Shown piece after piece: positions 35,116-47,400 of a stretch of DNA of 64,000 nucleotides. The notes under the pieces were generated by a model. The model had not been told where the DNA came from. It made no database searches and was given only the letters and a program-made list of their open reading frames with translations. A program made the position numbers and the translations under genes. Location: contig NC_134103.1 in assembly GCF_000715075.1 (NCBI RefSeq), forward strand, positions 75,703,519 to 75,767,518, in the 5' to 3' direction. Every line of letters begins with the position of its first letter. Positions within the stretch are counted from its first letter, which is position 1. The DNA is from Nicotiana tabacum (Eukaryota; Streptophyta; Magnoliopsida; Solanales; Solanaceae).

Positions 35116-36102
35116 TAGTATCCAAAAATCCATAGTCCTCATTGCCTCAAATATTGTATGGTCTTCTCCTGTCACAGGCACTCTCTTCTCCCCCTATTTT
35201 CATTTATCAATTCCTCCTTTTTCTCCACAATTTTGTGGTATCAGTTGCAACATTGTTGTTTTCAAAATCCAAATTCTCCGAATTTGAACGGATAAAATGC
35301 TTGACCATTATATACAAAGGAATGAACATAAGCAATGCTAATTGGATTAGAAGTATAACAACAAATATTTGCGAAATAATAATACCATGAGGCCCTGAAA
35401 TGTCAAAAGCTAACAAATAATAAACCGCTATAAAAACAGCAACAACATTAATAACACCAAAATATTTCACTTCCTCTTTCTCTTCAGCTATTGTGGACGA
35501 AGGTGCAATTTCACGTAAAAACACAACTGCCGTAAGACAAACAACAAAAGGGACTATAGAAAGCAAGAGTAAAAATGTTGAAGGATCACTTGCGAAAAGA
35601 GCACAAATATAAGTAAATATACCCAAACCCACATACCCTTTTAAAATCCCGAAAACTGGACCTCTGTTTTTTCGAAAATTACGAATACAGGTAACTAAAA
35701 TGGTTGTGTTCATCCACGTTGTACTGTTCCCACTTCCCACCCATGCATAAGAAAATACACATAACCCAATAAGGAAGTGGTTGAATTCGACCACTAACGA
35801 CAAGCCACTGAACATCGTAGCCTATGAATCCTTCTACTGAGCCAATGGGGAGAATTAGGGGAGTCGGTAATCGGTTGGAAGCTAAGCCGGCGAAGATTCT
35901 GAAGGATTTTCCGACGCCTTTAGCGACGAAGAGGTTGCTGAGTTGGAGTTGTGTTAAGGACATAAGGGATTTAAGGGCGTCGGAGTAGTTCGAGAAAGTG
36001 TAATTGTTGCCGAAAATGGATTGGACCCAAACGGCGGCGACGAAACCCAGCCATTTTCTGGCCGGAGATGGAGATTGGAGAAAAGATTTGTTGAAAGCCC
36101 AT
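35116..36102 (-). pseudogene. NFD4/nodulin-like MFS transporter, first (N-terminal) exon, broken
   Basis: The start ATG at 36102 (MGFQQIF) is followed by WLGFVAAVWVQSIFGNNYTF, LQLSNLFVAKGVGKSF, ASNRLPTPLILPIGSVEGF and QPLPYWVMCIFLCMGG. After a frame break comes STTWMNTTILVTCIRNFRKN and a long membrane-rich segment. The final ITGEDHT-like segment (TGEDHTIFEAMRTMDFWIL) runs to a donor GTCTCT. The nodulin-like domain is a membrane transporter of unknown substrate. Lesions: one extra A near 36054, a 7-bp tandem duplication at 35727-35740, and a frame change near 35224. It is out of frame and separated from its other exons by the Tekay-type element. Confidence 0.88.
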
Positions 36103-36327
36103 TGCGATGTTAAAGAGTGAAGTTTGTACTTTGGGGAGTCGGGGAATTGTTGAGATTTTATAATGTGAAAAAGTGAAATAAAAGGGCAAATAAAGTTTAA
36201 AATATCTTAAAAAATTAATGCAGTCAACTACGTTGGTGACTGAAAGTTTTATAGAGACACGTACTGATTGTACTTGTTGACAGTGCATCGACGCCGGCTC
36301 AGACACACAGTACTTCACCAAGTATAT
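36103..36327. other. Upstream flank of the transporter pseudogene
   Basis: Short AT-rich sequence between the pseudogene start and the copia fragment. A promoter is plausible but no clear TATA box was chosen. Confidence 0.35.
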
Positions 36328-37495
36328 TGTAGGAATAAGTCATGAACAATATTCTCAACTTATGGATATTCTACATCAAGTCAAAATTGGTCAACATGCT
36401 GCTTCAAGTTCTGAGGTTAATGCTACTGCTAAGTGTGCTGGTATTGCCCCTATTCTACCCTCTTTACTTCCTGATAACTCCTTCATACACTCATGGATTC
36501 TTGACTCAGATGCTTCTGAGCACATGACCTTTGATAAATCTATCTTGTTTGACATCATAGTCCTAACTCAACCTTTAACTGTTAATCTACCAAATTCTTA
36601 CAAAATCAGAGTCACTCATGCAGGAAAAGTATCCTTGTTCCCAGATATGATTTTAGACAGAGTCCTATATGTTCCTTCTTTTAAATTCAACTTGTTATCT
36701 GTTCACAAGTTTTGCTACCAATTTGGCTGTGATTTAATCTTTAGTGCTTTTCTCTGCTCACTGCAGGGTCTTTCCTTAGAGAGGCCTTTGGATCTTGGTA
36801 GACTCAGTAATGGCCTATATCTTCTACGATCAAAACATTATCCCTCTGGACAATTAGTTGGTGGAGAAACTTTCTTCATCTCATCTACTGAATGTACCAG
36901 CAATAGTTCTCCTATTCAATCTATGTCTACTACTATTTATCCTTGTCAAAATGTATGGCACATTAGATTGGGACATATGCCACTTTCCAACATGAAAAAT
37001 ATTGCTGCTTTACCACAGTTTGCTCTTAATAAAGCTGGAGTTCCTTGTACAATTTTCCCCTGAGCTAGACAGCACAAGTTACCTTTTCCCAATAGTTGTA
37101 TTTCTTCTACCAAGATATTTGATCTCATTCAAATTGATTCATGGGACCTTATAAAACAGCCACCCATGATAGTTTCAAATATTTTCTTACCATTGTAAAT
37201 GATTTTAGTAGTGGCACTTGGACCTACCTTTTAAGCACCAAAGGAAATGCCTTTACCATACTTAAATCTTTCATTTCTATGGAGGAAAGGCAGTTTAACA
37301 CCAAAGTAAAAAAGGCCAAATCTGATAATGCATTGGAGCTTGATTCTAGCATTAGTGCAACTACCTACTTTCTTTCTAAATGAATTATTCATCAAACTAG
37401 TTGTGTGGCTACACCTCAACAAAATGGTGTGGTAGAGCGCAACCATAGAAATTTGTTAGAAGTATGTAGAGCCCTTCTATTTTAGTCCCACCTAC
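36328..37495 (+). pseudogene. Ty1/copia polyprotein fragment (gag end, protease, integrase start)
   Basis: The frame from about 36328 reads SHEQYSQLMDILHQVKIGQH, then a protease-like WILDSDASEHMTFD in which the conserved DSGAS is DSDAS. A GAG-pre-integrase segment follows (LERPLDLGRLSNGLY, WHIRLGHMPLSNMKN). Integrase begins at about 37080, with ATTYFLSK and [20 protein letters not shown] near 37410-37470. Stops (37061, 37381, 37482) and a frame loss near 37140 break it. It ends abruptly at 37495, where the Athila-type LTR begins. It has no LTR, reverse transcriptase or RNase H in this window. Confidence 0.85.
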
Positions 37496-38407
37496 TGATC
37501 GGGTCCAAGCCTACACTACTATTGAGTAGCGAGGGTGATCGATGCAGTTTTAACCTAACTAGGTCGGGATCGAATCCACAGGTAGTTAATGTTTGGAATT
37601 AGGTTTATATATAAGCTAGATGCGGGTTTTGAATCTAATTATGCTTTCATAAGTTTGGGTTTGATTTTTACTTCTAACTTTACTCTAAAAATTGCAATAA
37701 TTGAAACTAAGGACAATATTTTTGTTGTTGTTTTTCAAATGTTTAAAGAGACTAGGGTAGTGACTTCTACCTAGGTGGATATCTAACGGGTAGCAAAATC
37801 TAGGGCAAGCTTGATTAGTTGGAATTGTAATATAGCTATCACACCCGGGTAATCACTCTATACCTCTCGGTAGTTTGAGTGATTTTGTCCAATTTGGCTT
37901 TCTCAAGTCCAAATGGGTATTTATGCAAATCAAGTGATATTAGCTCAAGTTGGGTATTACTATCTCTAGGTTTAACCCTTTAATTGGGGCTATCAATTTC
38001 TTGAGTTCACCCAAATTCCTTGTTCGCCTAGTTTTTCTAGACTTAGTCCCTCTTTCTCAAGTAGAGACTAAGTCATAAAGGCACGAATCAACGTTTGCAA
38101 CCATTAATTCTTGAGTTCTGGCAAGAACTAGGCTAAATATCACTAACCCATTCACATTCAAGCCCTAAAATTAAATACCCATTAAATACCCATACTAGGG
38201 TTGGGTCACAACCCTAGTTATGGGCTTAGCTGCTCATCGAAATAATAAAATTAAAGATGAAATTAAGATAAAATCCATAATATTAATTTATGGAATGAAA
38301 ATCTAATGTTAAAAAGTGAATCTAGTACAAAATTTATGAAAACAGAAAAGTCAACCGTCTCAGGTGCTCATACAAAACATAACATAACCTAAAAATGATA
38401 AAAAGTT

Positions 38408-38416
38408 CTATTTATA
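38408..38416 (-). promoter_or_regulatory. TATA box in LTR 1
   Basis: The minus-strand TATAAATAG is conserved at 51105-51113 and 63637-63645 in the other two LTRs. The start site should be about 30 bp to the left on the plus map. Confidence 0.65.
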
Positions 38417-38446
38417 CTAAGTTGAAAATATCTGACAAAAATACCC

Positions 38447-38915
38447 CTGCGGAGATTGTGCGGCTGCGTAATTCTGAGTATGGCCGCACTCTTGCTTTCC
38501 CGGACCGCAAAATTCTAAGTACGGCCGCGCTCCAAATTATGCGGCCGCATAAAAATGATGCGGTCCGCACTTGCTTGAGTTTGGCTTGAAATCAACTCTC
38601 TGATTCTTCATCTTGCGGACCGCATAATTTCGATCACTGTCGCACAAGGGACTTCTGCGGCCGCACAGTTCTGGTGCGGTCCGCACTTTTCTCTTTTGCT
38701 CAAGTTATCAGCCTTCTGAATCTCAGTCATCGCGGTCCATGTAATTTCAATTGCGGCTGCACAGGGACTTTTGCGGCTGCACATTTCTGGTGCGGTCCGC
38801 GCTCATCATTTAGCCCAAAATCACACTCTCTGAATCTCCCTCTTGTGGACTGCATAATTATGATCGCGGCCGCATCATGGCTTTCGCGGCCGCACAATAT
38901 TGGTGCGGTCCGCAC
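38447..38915. repeat. GC-rich palindrome cluster in LTR 1
   Basis: Multiple units of the form GCGGCCGCA, about ten AT-rich bases, TGCGGTCCGC. They form imperfect inverted repeats with NotI-like GCGGCCGC cores. They sit just upstream of the TATA box in transcription order. Confidence 0.8.
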
Positions 38916-39112
38916 TTCAGACCTCTTTACCCAGCCTTGATTTTTGTTCAACTTTTGACTCCTTTGTAATTAGATTTTGATTCCTTTGGCTCATTTTGAA
39001 CAATTTCTGCAAGCATGCATATTTTATTAGTTTTCGGGAATACCTTCAAGCATTTTTGGCCTAAAACACAAGTAAAAGAGAGCAAATAATAGGTTAAAAT
39101 CCCTACTTATCA

Positions 39113-39126
39113 ACTTTTCCAAACTT
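39113..39126 (-). other. Polypurine tract, unit 1
   Basis: Minus-strand AAGTTTGGAAAAGT directly before the LTR start. The unit 2 copy keeps the more canonical AAGTTTGGGGGAGT. Confidence 0.7.
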
Positions 39127-41040
39127 AAGCTTTTACTTGTCCTCAAGCAAATAAGGTAATTCCCAGCTCCACTAGAAAAAAAGGATATTTCAGATAGCCT
39201 AAGGTGAATCAATCATGCATCAATTGGGACTAACAATTACCCTCAACACAAATAAATTATCAACAACTCCATGTTTTGACCTTTTGAGCACCATAGTTCT
39301 AATGTTATACTAGAGCATCAAGAGTTGACTTAATTCACCAAGGAAGCTCGCTCTATCACATAGGTCATTGTGGAACCCAAACTCCTCCTCCTCTACTCTC
39401 CTTGAGCAAATCTCACTTTAGAATGTAACACTCAAAACAAGGATTGTGAAGAAGTGCGCCCATCTCTCTCAAAAGAATGTCACAAGTCCGGCTCTAAGTA
39501 CCATAAACTTGCCCCTTATGTAAATCACCACTAATGTACACTCACTCAACTTGAAATCATATAGGGCTTTTGCGGGAATGTAATGAAGGCTTTTGGAACA
39601 AGGTAGGACTTATCGGCATATGATGATTTTATCTTTCCTTAAGCACTCCATTTCCTCTTTTGGGCTCATACTTTCTTGACTCTTTGAGTCATCTTCTTCT
39701 TCCTTAGGGGAACTAGAGAGACGTAATGTCACTCTTTCTTGCTCATGATAATTATTTTTCTCCTTTTCTAATCACTCCATGCCTTTCATCATCGCTTTCT
39801 TTGAATCCCTTCAACTTTTTACTTTATTCACTTTCTTTTTGACATATTTCTTTTTGGCCTTTCTTACTTTTTCTTTGCATTCCCTTTTCTTCATTTTTTT
39901 TGTTCTTTGTACCTTTTATCACTTTCACATTCCTCGTCTCTCCCCCAAACTTATGCTTTTGCCAATTGTATCAAGAACGCTAAGGAAAGATCGGGTGCCA
40001 AGAGAGGGTCATTATAAAACGGATAAAGGCTTGTAACATGGCTATTGAATGAAAAAGGGCTTCAGCTCAAAGGGGTTGACTAGGGATATCACATTGGTTG
40101 GCTACAGAAACTTTCAAGTTTCAATTTGGATCAAGGAGAGCCTACAATCATTTTTCAAGTCGAGCTACACTTAGAATTTTGCCTAGACAAACATTCAGGG
40201 CAAGTTCTAGACTTATTGGCACGAAACTTGGACTTGCAATTCAATACCTCACCTCTCAAGCTGCTGGATTGTTAAAGAGAATAGAGTCGAGGGCCCACAA
40301 CAACCCTAGCTAAGATTGAAAATCACAAATGGCTCAAAGAAACCACTCGATGATTGTTTTAGTCAACACAAGAGTCTAAAGGTCACAACTAGAGCTATTC
40401 TTTACCAATCAACTTGTTTCTAACCATAAGGTCGAAGGTAAATATGTTAGTACCAAGTGAAGCCTGCTTGAGACACTTTTATTCATTACTATTATATATA
40501 CAAAAACATAAAGAAAATGGACTCAATCCCTTAAGAAGGTTGTCACGCCATCCATCGTTGGGAAGAGCCACCCCATTCACACAACATTCACCGTTGGAAA
40601 GAACTGTGGCATTAAGAAAACCAAAAGGCTTATTGTTCACATAAAACGTAAAAAGAAGCTAACAACTTAAAAAGAAGCTAGTAAAGTAAATAAGAAGCTA
40701 TGCTACTAAGGAAAAACAATGAAATAAGTTATGAAGTAAACTACGAAAAGTAGACTGAATATGTACAAAATGAAAATGAAGTAAAGCGAATATATACATA
40801 ATGGAAATGAATATATACATCGAATGGTAAGAATATATACATACCAAAAGTGAAAATAAATGTAAATAAAGATAAAGAAAAATAGTATAATAGTTATTAC
40901 ATACGAAATGTCATCAATCAAAATGGAACACCCCCCAAATGAAAAATAGCATTGTCCTCAATGCTCATAACAAATAAGAATAGGGAAAAGGGGTAGAGAG
41001 TATAGAAAACTCCCTATGTGGTCTCTGTCTGTATCGGTTC
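39127..41040 (-). other. 3' non-coding internal region, unit 1
   Basis: Between the stop of the env-position ORF and the polypurine tract. Pyrimidine-rich runs near 39770-39950. It is collinear with 51887-53781 in unit 2. No gene is seen. Confidence 0.7.
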
Positions 41041-42996
41041 CTAAACATGGACGGAGTCCTCAGCATGCATGGGCTCATCAGCACCCTCCGTATCCTCTAA
41101 CTGGATCTCCACATCCTTTGACTGGGGGACTACGGAGTTGCTGAGCATGTGAATTAGTAACTCAGCAGTGTGTGAAGTGGCAGCCGACTCCTCAAACTGG
41201 CCGGCTGCTGCCTCTAATGCCTTGGGCACTGCTGCATGTGCTGCTGGGACTGTCTCCTCCATGAGCAGGTCCAGTGGAATATCACCAGCAGAAGCAATCT
41301 TCTCAACCTCTTTTCTCAACTTCTCTACCGACTTCTTAGATGCCTGAGTCTTCCGCATCTTCTTCACCTGCTTCCCCAAATCCTTGATAATCCTCCCATG
41401 TGTATCAAGAGTCTCTCGGATCTTCTTCTGGTCATCCAAATTCATCTTTGGTTGTGCAGAATCTTCTTCAAAGAGTCCTCCACTGATAGAGGTACCTGAA
41501 GCTCTGATGGGGCTGAAGACTGTGTTGCCGCTGCACTAGATATGGCAGTCAGCTTTGTGGTAGCTGCCTGCATCCAGTTGTTGAGAATGGATAGTGTTTA
41601 TGAAACTCGCAGTGCAGTCTGAGGGCAGGTAGAAGATGTGGGCAATGACAGTGGCACTGAGAGGGATGGTCCGGAGGAAGGAGGAGGCATGGCAGCTGCT
41701 CCGACAGAAGTACCGACTGTTGTGGAGAGCTTGGCAACTGACCCAGTGGCCACTACCCCTGGCTCTTTAGACTGGCCAGTAGAGGTAGTGGCTTTACCCT
41801 TGAATTTAGGGTTGTCCGCTCCCTAGATGTCTCGGCTCCACATCAAAATGTCTCGGCTCTAGCCCTTGGTCTTGGAAATACTCTGTGAGGAAGTTGGGGT
41901 AGGGATACAATCTTTCTTCTTTCTGGACTGCATTTGAGATGTTGTAGGATATCAAGTTTCCTACATTTATAGGATAGCCTCCCATGATGGAAGTTACTAA
42001 TACTTCCCGGGGGAGTGGAAGGACATTCTCATGCTGGCACGGGTCAAGACGGCTACACACGAATGTTTGCCACCCTTTTGCTTCAAAGTTAAGGGTGGCT
42101 CTAACAATTTGAACTCCTATTGTGAGCCATGCAGGTGTTGTCCCCGAAATAGCTAGTATCTCAGCTAGCCATGGGTGAATTGCATCACCCAATGCTAGTT
42201 TCTCCAGGTATTGCACTGCCTCGACCTCCTCAAACCCTACATATCTGTTCAGTGCGTGGCCATCAAACCAGATTTTCAAGTTTCGGACCTTCGTCACCTT
42301 TGTACCCTTTTTGATGTGGGCAACACTGGCATAGAATTCCTTGACAAGGTATTCATTGGCTTCTTGCAACCGGCCGGTGAACTATTTCCATCCTTTTCTC
42401 TCCATAAATTTCTTTAGGACATTCGGATTGTGCTGGCTTAGGTCTTTGGTTATGAATTGTCGCTCAAGAGTGAGCGACCTTTGGGTCCACCATTCCCAAA
42501 ATTTTGCATACGCCTTCTCACTTACGAATCTATCAGCCCACATCTCTGGCTTCCTTGATCTAGCCAGACCTCCCACAATTGTGTCACCCCCTCTCCCGTC
42601 ATACGGGACCTCATCATCATCATCTAAATTAATTTGGGTAGCTGTTGTGGCAGGTGTTGTAGCAGGTGGGGAAGATGGTTCAGATGGCTGACTACCTCCC
42701 TCTGAGCCATCAGAAGAACTAGAGGAGGAGGTAGGTTCATTGAATAAATGGATTCTATCGGGGAATTATTGTGATATTGCCCCCGGTTGTGGTTGTACAG
42801 AATCCCCCTCAAAAGTTTCCCGGGATGAGAGGTATTCACTAGTGTCTGAGGAGTCCGGAGGTGGTCAACTAAGAGTAGTCTTTTTGCCCATGACTTTTTG
42901 GACTGATAGTGGCATGTTAGGTTTTTCTCTACCCCAACCTCGAGAGGATTCTGCCCTCCATTTGGAAGTATCACCTCGACCACGAGAACGCACCAT
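41041..42996 (-). pseudogene. Env-position ORF with putative plant transposon protein domain, unit 1, broken
   Basis: The start ATG is at 42996 in Arg/Gly-rich text (CGTTCTCGTGGTCGAGG). Conserved parts are VGGLARSRKPEMWADRFVSE with KAYAKFWEWW, ERQFITKDLSQHNPNVLKKF, EYLVKEFYASVAHIKKGTKV, NRYVGFEEVEAVQYLEKLAL and FVCSRLDPCQHENVLPLPRE. The C-terminal part (41445 to 41041) is rich in Lys/Glu and looks coiled coil. Multiple stops and frame shifts. It resembles the Transposase_32 / plant transposon protein domain in Nicotiana repeat proteins as I remember them. It sits where Athila elements carry env-like ORFs, but I see no signal peptide or membrane span. Function unknown. Confidence 0.8.
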
Positions 42997-44426
42997 TGTC
43001 TGCAACACACAAGTAGTGAAAGTCAGTTAGAATTGGGGTTCAATATGTGTTATTGAATTACAGTTGAAAAGAAAGACACTGCTTCTCAGAACAGGACAGC
43101 GCGGACCACACAAAAGTGAGTACGGCCGCGGGCTGCCCATCCAGGACCACACAAAAATGACTGTGTCCACATAATACCCATCGCGGACCACACAAAATTA
43201 AGTGTGGTCGCGGAGATCCCAGGTTCATACTACTGGTTCTCTGAAGTTACCTCAGCACGGACCGCATACGTTTGAGTGCAGCCGCAAAAACCCATTGCGG
43301 ACCGCACAAAATTGAGTGCGGCCGCATAATCGATTTGTTGGATCTCTAAAGTTTAATTGTGCGGACCGCACAAAATTGAGTGCGGCTGCAAAAACCAACC
43401 GCAGACCACACAAAATTGAGTGCGGCCGCACAAACTTAGCAATGACAAGTGCCTTCATCCTAGGGTATCGCGGACCGCACAATTTTGTATGCGGCCGCAT
43501 ACCCTAGCGCGAACCGCACAAAAATGTGTGTGGCTGCGAAATTCAAATCAGAGCGGCACTGAAGTATGATTAATACTAGGGTTTTCACTAATTAGGCATG
43601 ATTTGTGGCAATTAAATAATAAAATCTACTAACCCCAACCCCCATTATGCATTTAAACACTACCCATATGCTTCTAAGCAAGAATTAAGCATCAATTTGA
43701 TATTTTTGGCATGAATCTAACCCTAGATAAAAAGAAAACTAAATCAAAGAGAAAAGAAAAGAAAAAAGATGAAATTAATTCATTGAAATTAACATACCAG
43801 TAATGAAATGTAGTAGGAAATCAACACTTGATGAATATGGGATGAGATTGAAAACAAGAAAGAGTGTATTGTGCTTTAGTCTAGCTTGAGAGGTTAGTGT
43901 GTGCAAAGTGTGAATAGTCGTCCTATTTATACTCTGACCATGTTGGGCCACCGAGTTACCTGAGTACAGCCGCACAATTTTGGTGCGGTCCGCACTCTTT
44001 ACCTTATCTAACTCAGCAGCTGATTCAGTGACGCGGTCCGCATAAAAATGGCTGCGGCCGCACAAACTGTGCGGTCCGCAAAATTTTGATCGCGGCCGCG
44101 AATCCTTAAGGGATTTTGTCTGGCCAAACTTCAGAAAGTTGGCATTTTCCATCTTTCAGCTATGAGACCACACACAAAATTGTCCGGCCGCGAAGGGCCT
44201 GTGCTGTCAGCATAATTCTGGCGTGGTTCGCATAATTTCACCAATTGGCCAATTTTTGTCTTGTCAATTTTCTGCACTGCACACCTGATTCCTGCATACA
44301 CTTCACAACCAATTAGTCCAAAACAATGTCTAATCTAACAAGAAAATCAAAAGAAAGAAAAACACATGGGTTGCCTCCCAAGAAGCGCCTGATTTAATGT
44401 TGCGGCACGAAGCATGTTACCATCAT
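42997..44426 (-). promoter_or_regulatory. Internal promoter-like region between pol and the env-position ORF, unit 1
   Basis: Two GC-rich palindrome clusters (about 43095-43545 and 43968-44235) flank a minus TATA box TATAAATAGG at 43922-43931. This repeats the LTR arrangement of palindrome cluster upstream of a TATA box. The env-position ORF starts downstream at 42996. It may drive a separate transcript; that is inference. Confidence 0.5.
43922..43931 (-). promoter_or_regulatory. TATA box of the internal region, unit 1
   Basis: Minus-strand TATAAATAGG. The unit 2 counterpart near 56702-56711 reads TATAGATAGG, a one-base change. Confidence 0.5.
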
Positions 44427-47400
44427 TCATTTGAAATGGAGCAATGCCACAACGTGGCCATCATCAACCTTACCAAGGTAGTGCTTCATTCGGTGCGCAT
44501 TGACTCTAAAGATATCACCATTCTTATTTTTCAAATCAAGATCACCAAAAGGAGTCACATGTACCACTTCAAAAGGACCACTCAACTTTGATTTAAGCTT
44601 TCCCAGAAACATCCGTAATCGAGAGTTGAATAAATGAACAAGGCACATTCTTTGAATTCTTTGTTCCGGATATACTTATCGTGTAGGTACATCATCTTTT
44701 CCTTATACAAGGACGAACTAGAGTAAGCATGGAACCGGAAATCATCAAGTTCATTCAGTTGCTCCACCCGAAGATTGGAAGCCACATCCTACTCAAGGTT
44801 TAATTTCTTCAACGCCCACATGGCCTTATGCTCTAATTCCACCGGAAGGTGACATGCTTTCCCAAACACCAACCGATACAGAGACATACCAATTGGAGTC
44901 TTGTTAGCTGTTCTATACGCCCAAAGAGCATCGTCAAGTTTCCTTGACCAATTAGTCCGATTTGCATTGACAGTCTTGGATAGAATACTCTTGATCTCCC
45001 TGTTGGAGACTTCAACCTGTCCGCTTGCCTGGGGGTGATAGGGGGTTGACACCTTGTGAGTGACACCATACTTGGAGAGTAAAATGTCAAAGGCTTTGTT
45101 GCAAAAATGTGAACCCCCATCACTAATGATGGCCCTTGGGGTGCCGAACCTTGTGAATATGTTTTTCTTCAAGAAAGCCACCACACTCCGTGCTTCATTG
45201 TTGGGCAAAGCCACAACTTCAACCCATTTGAAAACGCAATCCACAGCAACAAGAATATATGTGTTCCCACACGAGCTCACAAATGGACCCATAAAGTCGA
45301 TGCCCCACACATCGAAAATATCAATCTCGAGGATGGTGGTGAGAGACATCTCATTTTTCTTATAGATCCCACCGGCCCTTTGGCAATCATCACAACGGTT
45401 AACGAGCTCACTAGCATCTTTGTACAAGGTAGGCTAATAGAATCCACAGCTTAGGACCTTTGTAGCAGTTCTCGCCCCACCATGGTGACCACCATAGGGC
45501 GAAGAATGGCAAGCTTCAAGAATACCCAATTGCTCGAACCACATCTCTAGATAACACCATCAGTGCAGATTTTGAGGAGATATGGCGCATCCCAATAGTA
45601 GTCCAGGAAGTCCCGTTTGAGCTTCTTCCTTTGGTTTGAGGAGAACTCATTAGGAACAATGCCACTCACCAGATAGTTGGCCACATCGGCAAACCATAGC
45701 ATCTCAGTCATAGAAATGGAAAGGAGTTGTTCGTCCGGAAATGAATCATTGATCTCAAGGCCATCATATGGCCTCCCCTCCTTCTCCAATCAGGACAAGT
45801 GGTCCTCTACTTGATTCTCACTACACTTTCGGTCTTGAATCTCTAGATCAAACTCTTTCAATAGAAGCACCCACCGTATCAACCTTTCCTTAGAGTCTTT
45901 GTTTCTCATCAAATAATGAAGTGCCGCATGGTCGGTGTGAACAATCAGCTTTGTACCCATTAGGTAGGGGCGGGACTTCTCCATAGCAAAGACAATGGCT
46001 AGGAGTTCTTTCTCGGTCACCGTATAATTGACTTAGGCCTCGTTCATAGTCTTGATAGCATAGTAGACCGGATGAAAGATCTTATTAATTCGTTTCCCCA
46101 ATACCGCACCAATCGCCATATCGCTTGCATCATACATGAGCTCAAATGGTAAGCTAAAATTTGGCGCGGTGATAATAGGAGTGGTAGTCAACTTATACTT
46201 GAGTAGTTCAAATGCCTTAATACAATATTCATTGAAAAGGAACTTGGCATCTTTCTCCAAGAGTTTGCACAAGGGGTTTACCACCTTAGAAAAGTCCTTG
46301 ATGAATCGGCGGTAAAACCCCGCATGACCTAGAAAGCTTCTCACTCCCTTTACGGAAGTAGGGGGAGGGAGTTTGGATATCACTTCAATTTTTGCTTTAT
46401 GAACCTCAATACCATTCTTGGAAATTATGTGACCGAGGACAATGCCCTCCTTGACCATAAAGTGACACTTCTCCCAATTTAGCACCAAGTTAGTTTCTTC
46501 ACAACGTGCCAATACCTTATCCAAGTTATCCAAGCACTTTTCAAAAGAATCCCCCACGACAGAGAAATTATCCATGAAAACCTCGAGAAAGTCCTCCACC
46601 ATATCGGTGAAGATAAACATCATACACCACTGAAACGTTGCCGGTGCATTGCATAACCCGAATGGCATCCGCGAGAATGCGAAAGTGCCATATGGACAAG
46701 TGAAAGTGGTTTTCTCTTGGTCTTCAGGTGCAATAAGAATCTGGTTATATCCGGAATATCCATCCAAGAAGCAATAATAAGCACGTCCGGCTAACCTATC
46801 CAATATTTGATGAAGAAATGGAAGCAAAAAATGGTCTTTCCGCGTAACTTTGTTGAGCTTTATATAATCCATACACACTCTCCACCCGGTGACAATTCTT
46901 ATGGGGATCAATTCATTTTTGTCATTTGTTATCACAGTCATGCCCCCTTTCTTTGGGACACATTGCACCGGCGAGGTCCACGAACTATCGAAAATGGGGT
47001 AAACCACCCCGGCATCCAACCCCTTGATGATCTCTTTCTTTACTACCTCTTGCATGGACTCATTCAATCGTCTTTGGTGTTCCATAGAGGGTTTGTAATC
47101 CTCTTCTAAAATGATTTTGTGCATGTAAAAGGCGGGGATTATACCCCGAATATCCGCCAATGTCCATCCTATTGCTTTCTTCCTCCTTTGAAGCACCGCA
47201 AGGGTGGCATCTACCTGCACGTTAGTTAAGCACGAGGAAAGAATAACAGGTAAAATGGAACAAGGGCCTAGAAACTCATACCTGAGGTGTGGAGGCAAAG
47301 GCTTTAACTCCAAAGTAGGAGGCTCCTCGATTGAGGGCTTTGTTGGTGGAGTCTTCCGGTTTTCGAGATCCAAGGAATGGTTTCAGGGCTTATAAGTATA

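Larger units (their letters stand above)
37496..39112 (-). repeat. LTR 1 of the Athila-type array, 1617 bp
   Basis: Plus strand TGATCGGGTCC at 37496 to CTTATCA at 39112, giving TGAT...ATCA ends. The minus TATA box is TATAAATAG at 38408-38416. A GC-rich palindrome cluster lies at about 38447-38915 upstream of it. Confidence 0.9.

Noticed and set aside
41041..42996. A true retroviral envelope gene
   Set aside because: It has no signal peptide, membrane anchor or glycoprotein features; only its position is env-like.
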